Origin: JBBDMU01 sp040905685
GTDB taxonomy: Bacteria > Bacteroidota > Rhodothermia > Balneolales > Natronogracilivirgulaceae
Reading direction: 5' to 3'
Assembly: GCA_040905685.1 (NCBI GenBank)
Contig: JBBDRB010000101.1
Location: 12,569-76,568 of the forward strand
DNA: 64,000 nucleotides
Under the pieces are notes generated by a model. The model did not search any database. It was not told the origin of the DNA and saw only the letters and a list, made by a program, of their open reading frames with translations. The first letter of the stretch is position 1, and each line of letters opens with the position of its first letter. This document shows, one piece after another, positions 63,794 through 64,000 of this stretch. The translations under genes were made by a program, and so were the position numbers.

Positions 63794-63814
63794 TCATATA
63801 CGTACATTGCTTAT

Positions 63815-64000
63815 ATGAAAATCAGAAAGCTATTTATATACACGTCCATTTTTGTTGCATTGGCAGCGGTTCTGTCCTTAACCGTTTGTACAGAAACCGG
63901 CCGCAGGGGATCTCCACAGATCTCCGCCACCGCTGATGGTGATGCACTGGACCTGGTCCTTCGAAGCCGGCAGGAAACGGAACCGGGTTCCGGGGACTGG
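63815..64000 (+). CDS. Secreted protein, N-terminal fragment
   Basis: An open frame begins at ATG 63815 and runs off the right edge (62 residues). It has a signal segment (MKIRKLFIYTSIFVALAAVL, with a possible lipobox ending LTVC). The mature start contains GDALDLVLRSRQETEPGSGD. The LRSR-x-E-T-x-PGSG pattern resembles the region ahead of the isochorismatase-fold in some secreted Bacteroidota hydrolases, but not enough is present to be sure. It follows the DUF1080 gene by 21 bases, in the same direction. Confidence 0.5.
   Translation, partial: MKIRKLFIYTSIFVALAAVLSLTVCTETGRRGSPQISATADGDALDLVLRSRQETEPGSGDW

Noticed and set aside
1..64000. tRNA, rRNA, CRISPR array, prophage or toxin-antitoxin genes
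   Set aside because: None could be recognised by eye in either strand; a dedicated RNA and repeat search was not possible.

Overview
The window reads as a chromosomal segment of an aerobic, Gram-negative heterotroph of the Bacteroidota / Balneolota-Rhodothermota lineage. The evidence is a SusC/SusD pair followed by a DUF1080 sugar hydrolase, a DUF4270 lipoprotein beside a stand-alone GT5 domain, a TPR - DUF4292-like - EnvC cluster, a folP-cdaA pair, DUF349 repeats, many secreted proteins with AQ-type signal cleavage sites, few clear Shine-Dalgarno sequences and several TTG/GTG starts. A Balneola-like member is my best guess, but this is inference. No tRNA, rRNA, CRISPR array, prophage or intact insertion sequence was seen.

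Layout. 1-6.7 kb: an aminotransferase cut by the left edge, a small methyltransferase, murB, a single-domain response regulator, propionyl-CoA carboxylase beta, an unknown acidic protein, an orphan ABC ATPase and a 7Fe ferredoxin. 6.8-12 kb: folP-cdaA (folate and c-di-AMP synthesis) convergent with a receiver/metallo-beta-lactamase fusion and a DUF349 protein. 12-23.6 kb: an ABC exporter-like pair, a PAS histidine kinase, a metallophosphoesterase, an alanine/glycine:cation symporter, a D-aminoacylase-like amidohydrolase lacking its HxH motif, glutamate dehydrogenase and ftsY. 23.6-36.1 kb: a secreted CHAT protein convergent with rho, then a long minus-strand block of TPR protein, beta-barrel protein, DUF4270 lipoprotein, GT5 domain, phosphosulfolactate synthase, malQ and glgB. 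36.1-39.5 kb: a transposase relic, then a two-component cluster with a small lipoprotein that looks like an isolated I9 propeptide domain.

39.5-45.5 kb is a tight heme operon, hemH-hemA-hemC-hemD-hemE-hemF, covering most of the route from glutamyl-tRNA to protoheme; hemB, hemL and a protoporphyrinogen oxidase must lie elsewhere. Its ferrochelatase has a five-cysteine insertion at a conserved active-site loop. 45.5-46.5 kb is an AT-rich patch with a rhodanese-tail protein and an ArsR regulator. 46.6-50.2 kb: rarA facing an amt-porin pair whose terminator lies inside the rarA 3' end. 50.4-57.9 kb: a flavin reductase, a BtuF-like protein without signal peptide, the envelope cluster TPR lipoprotein - DUF4292-like - EnvC, a membrane protein and a GNAT-nitrilase fusion. 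58.2-64 kb: a SusC-SusD glycan-uptake locus with a DUF1080 hydrolase and a secreted protein cut by the right edge.

No complete unknown defence or mobile system is evident. The best candidates for undescribed biology are the cysteine-rich ferrochelatase loop, the receiver-MBL fusion facing cdaA, the I9-like lipoprotein inside a two-component operon, the AT-rich rhodanese/ArsR patch, and the phosphosulfolactate synthase inside a glycogen-type cluster.
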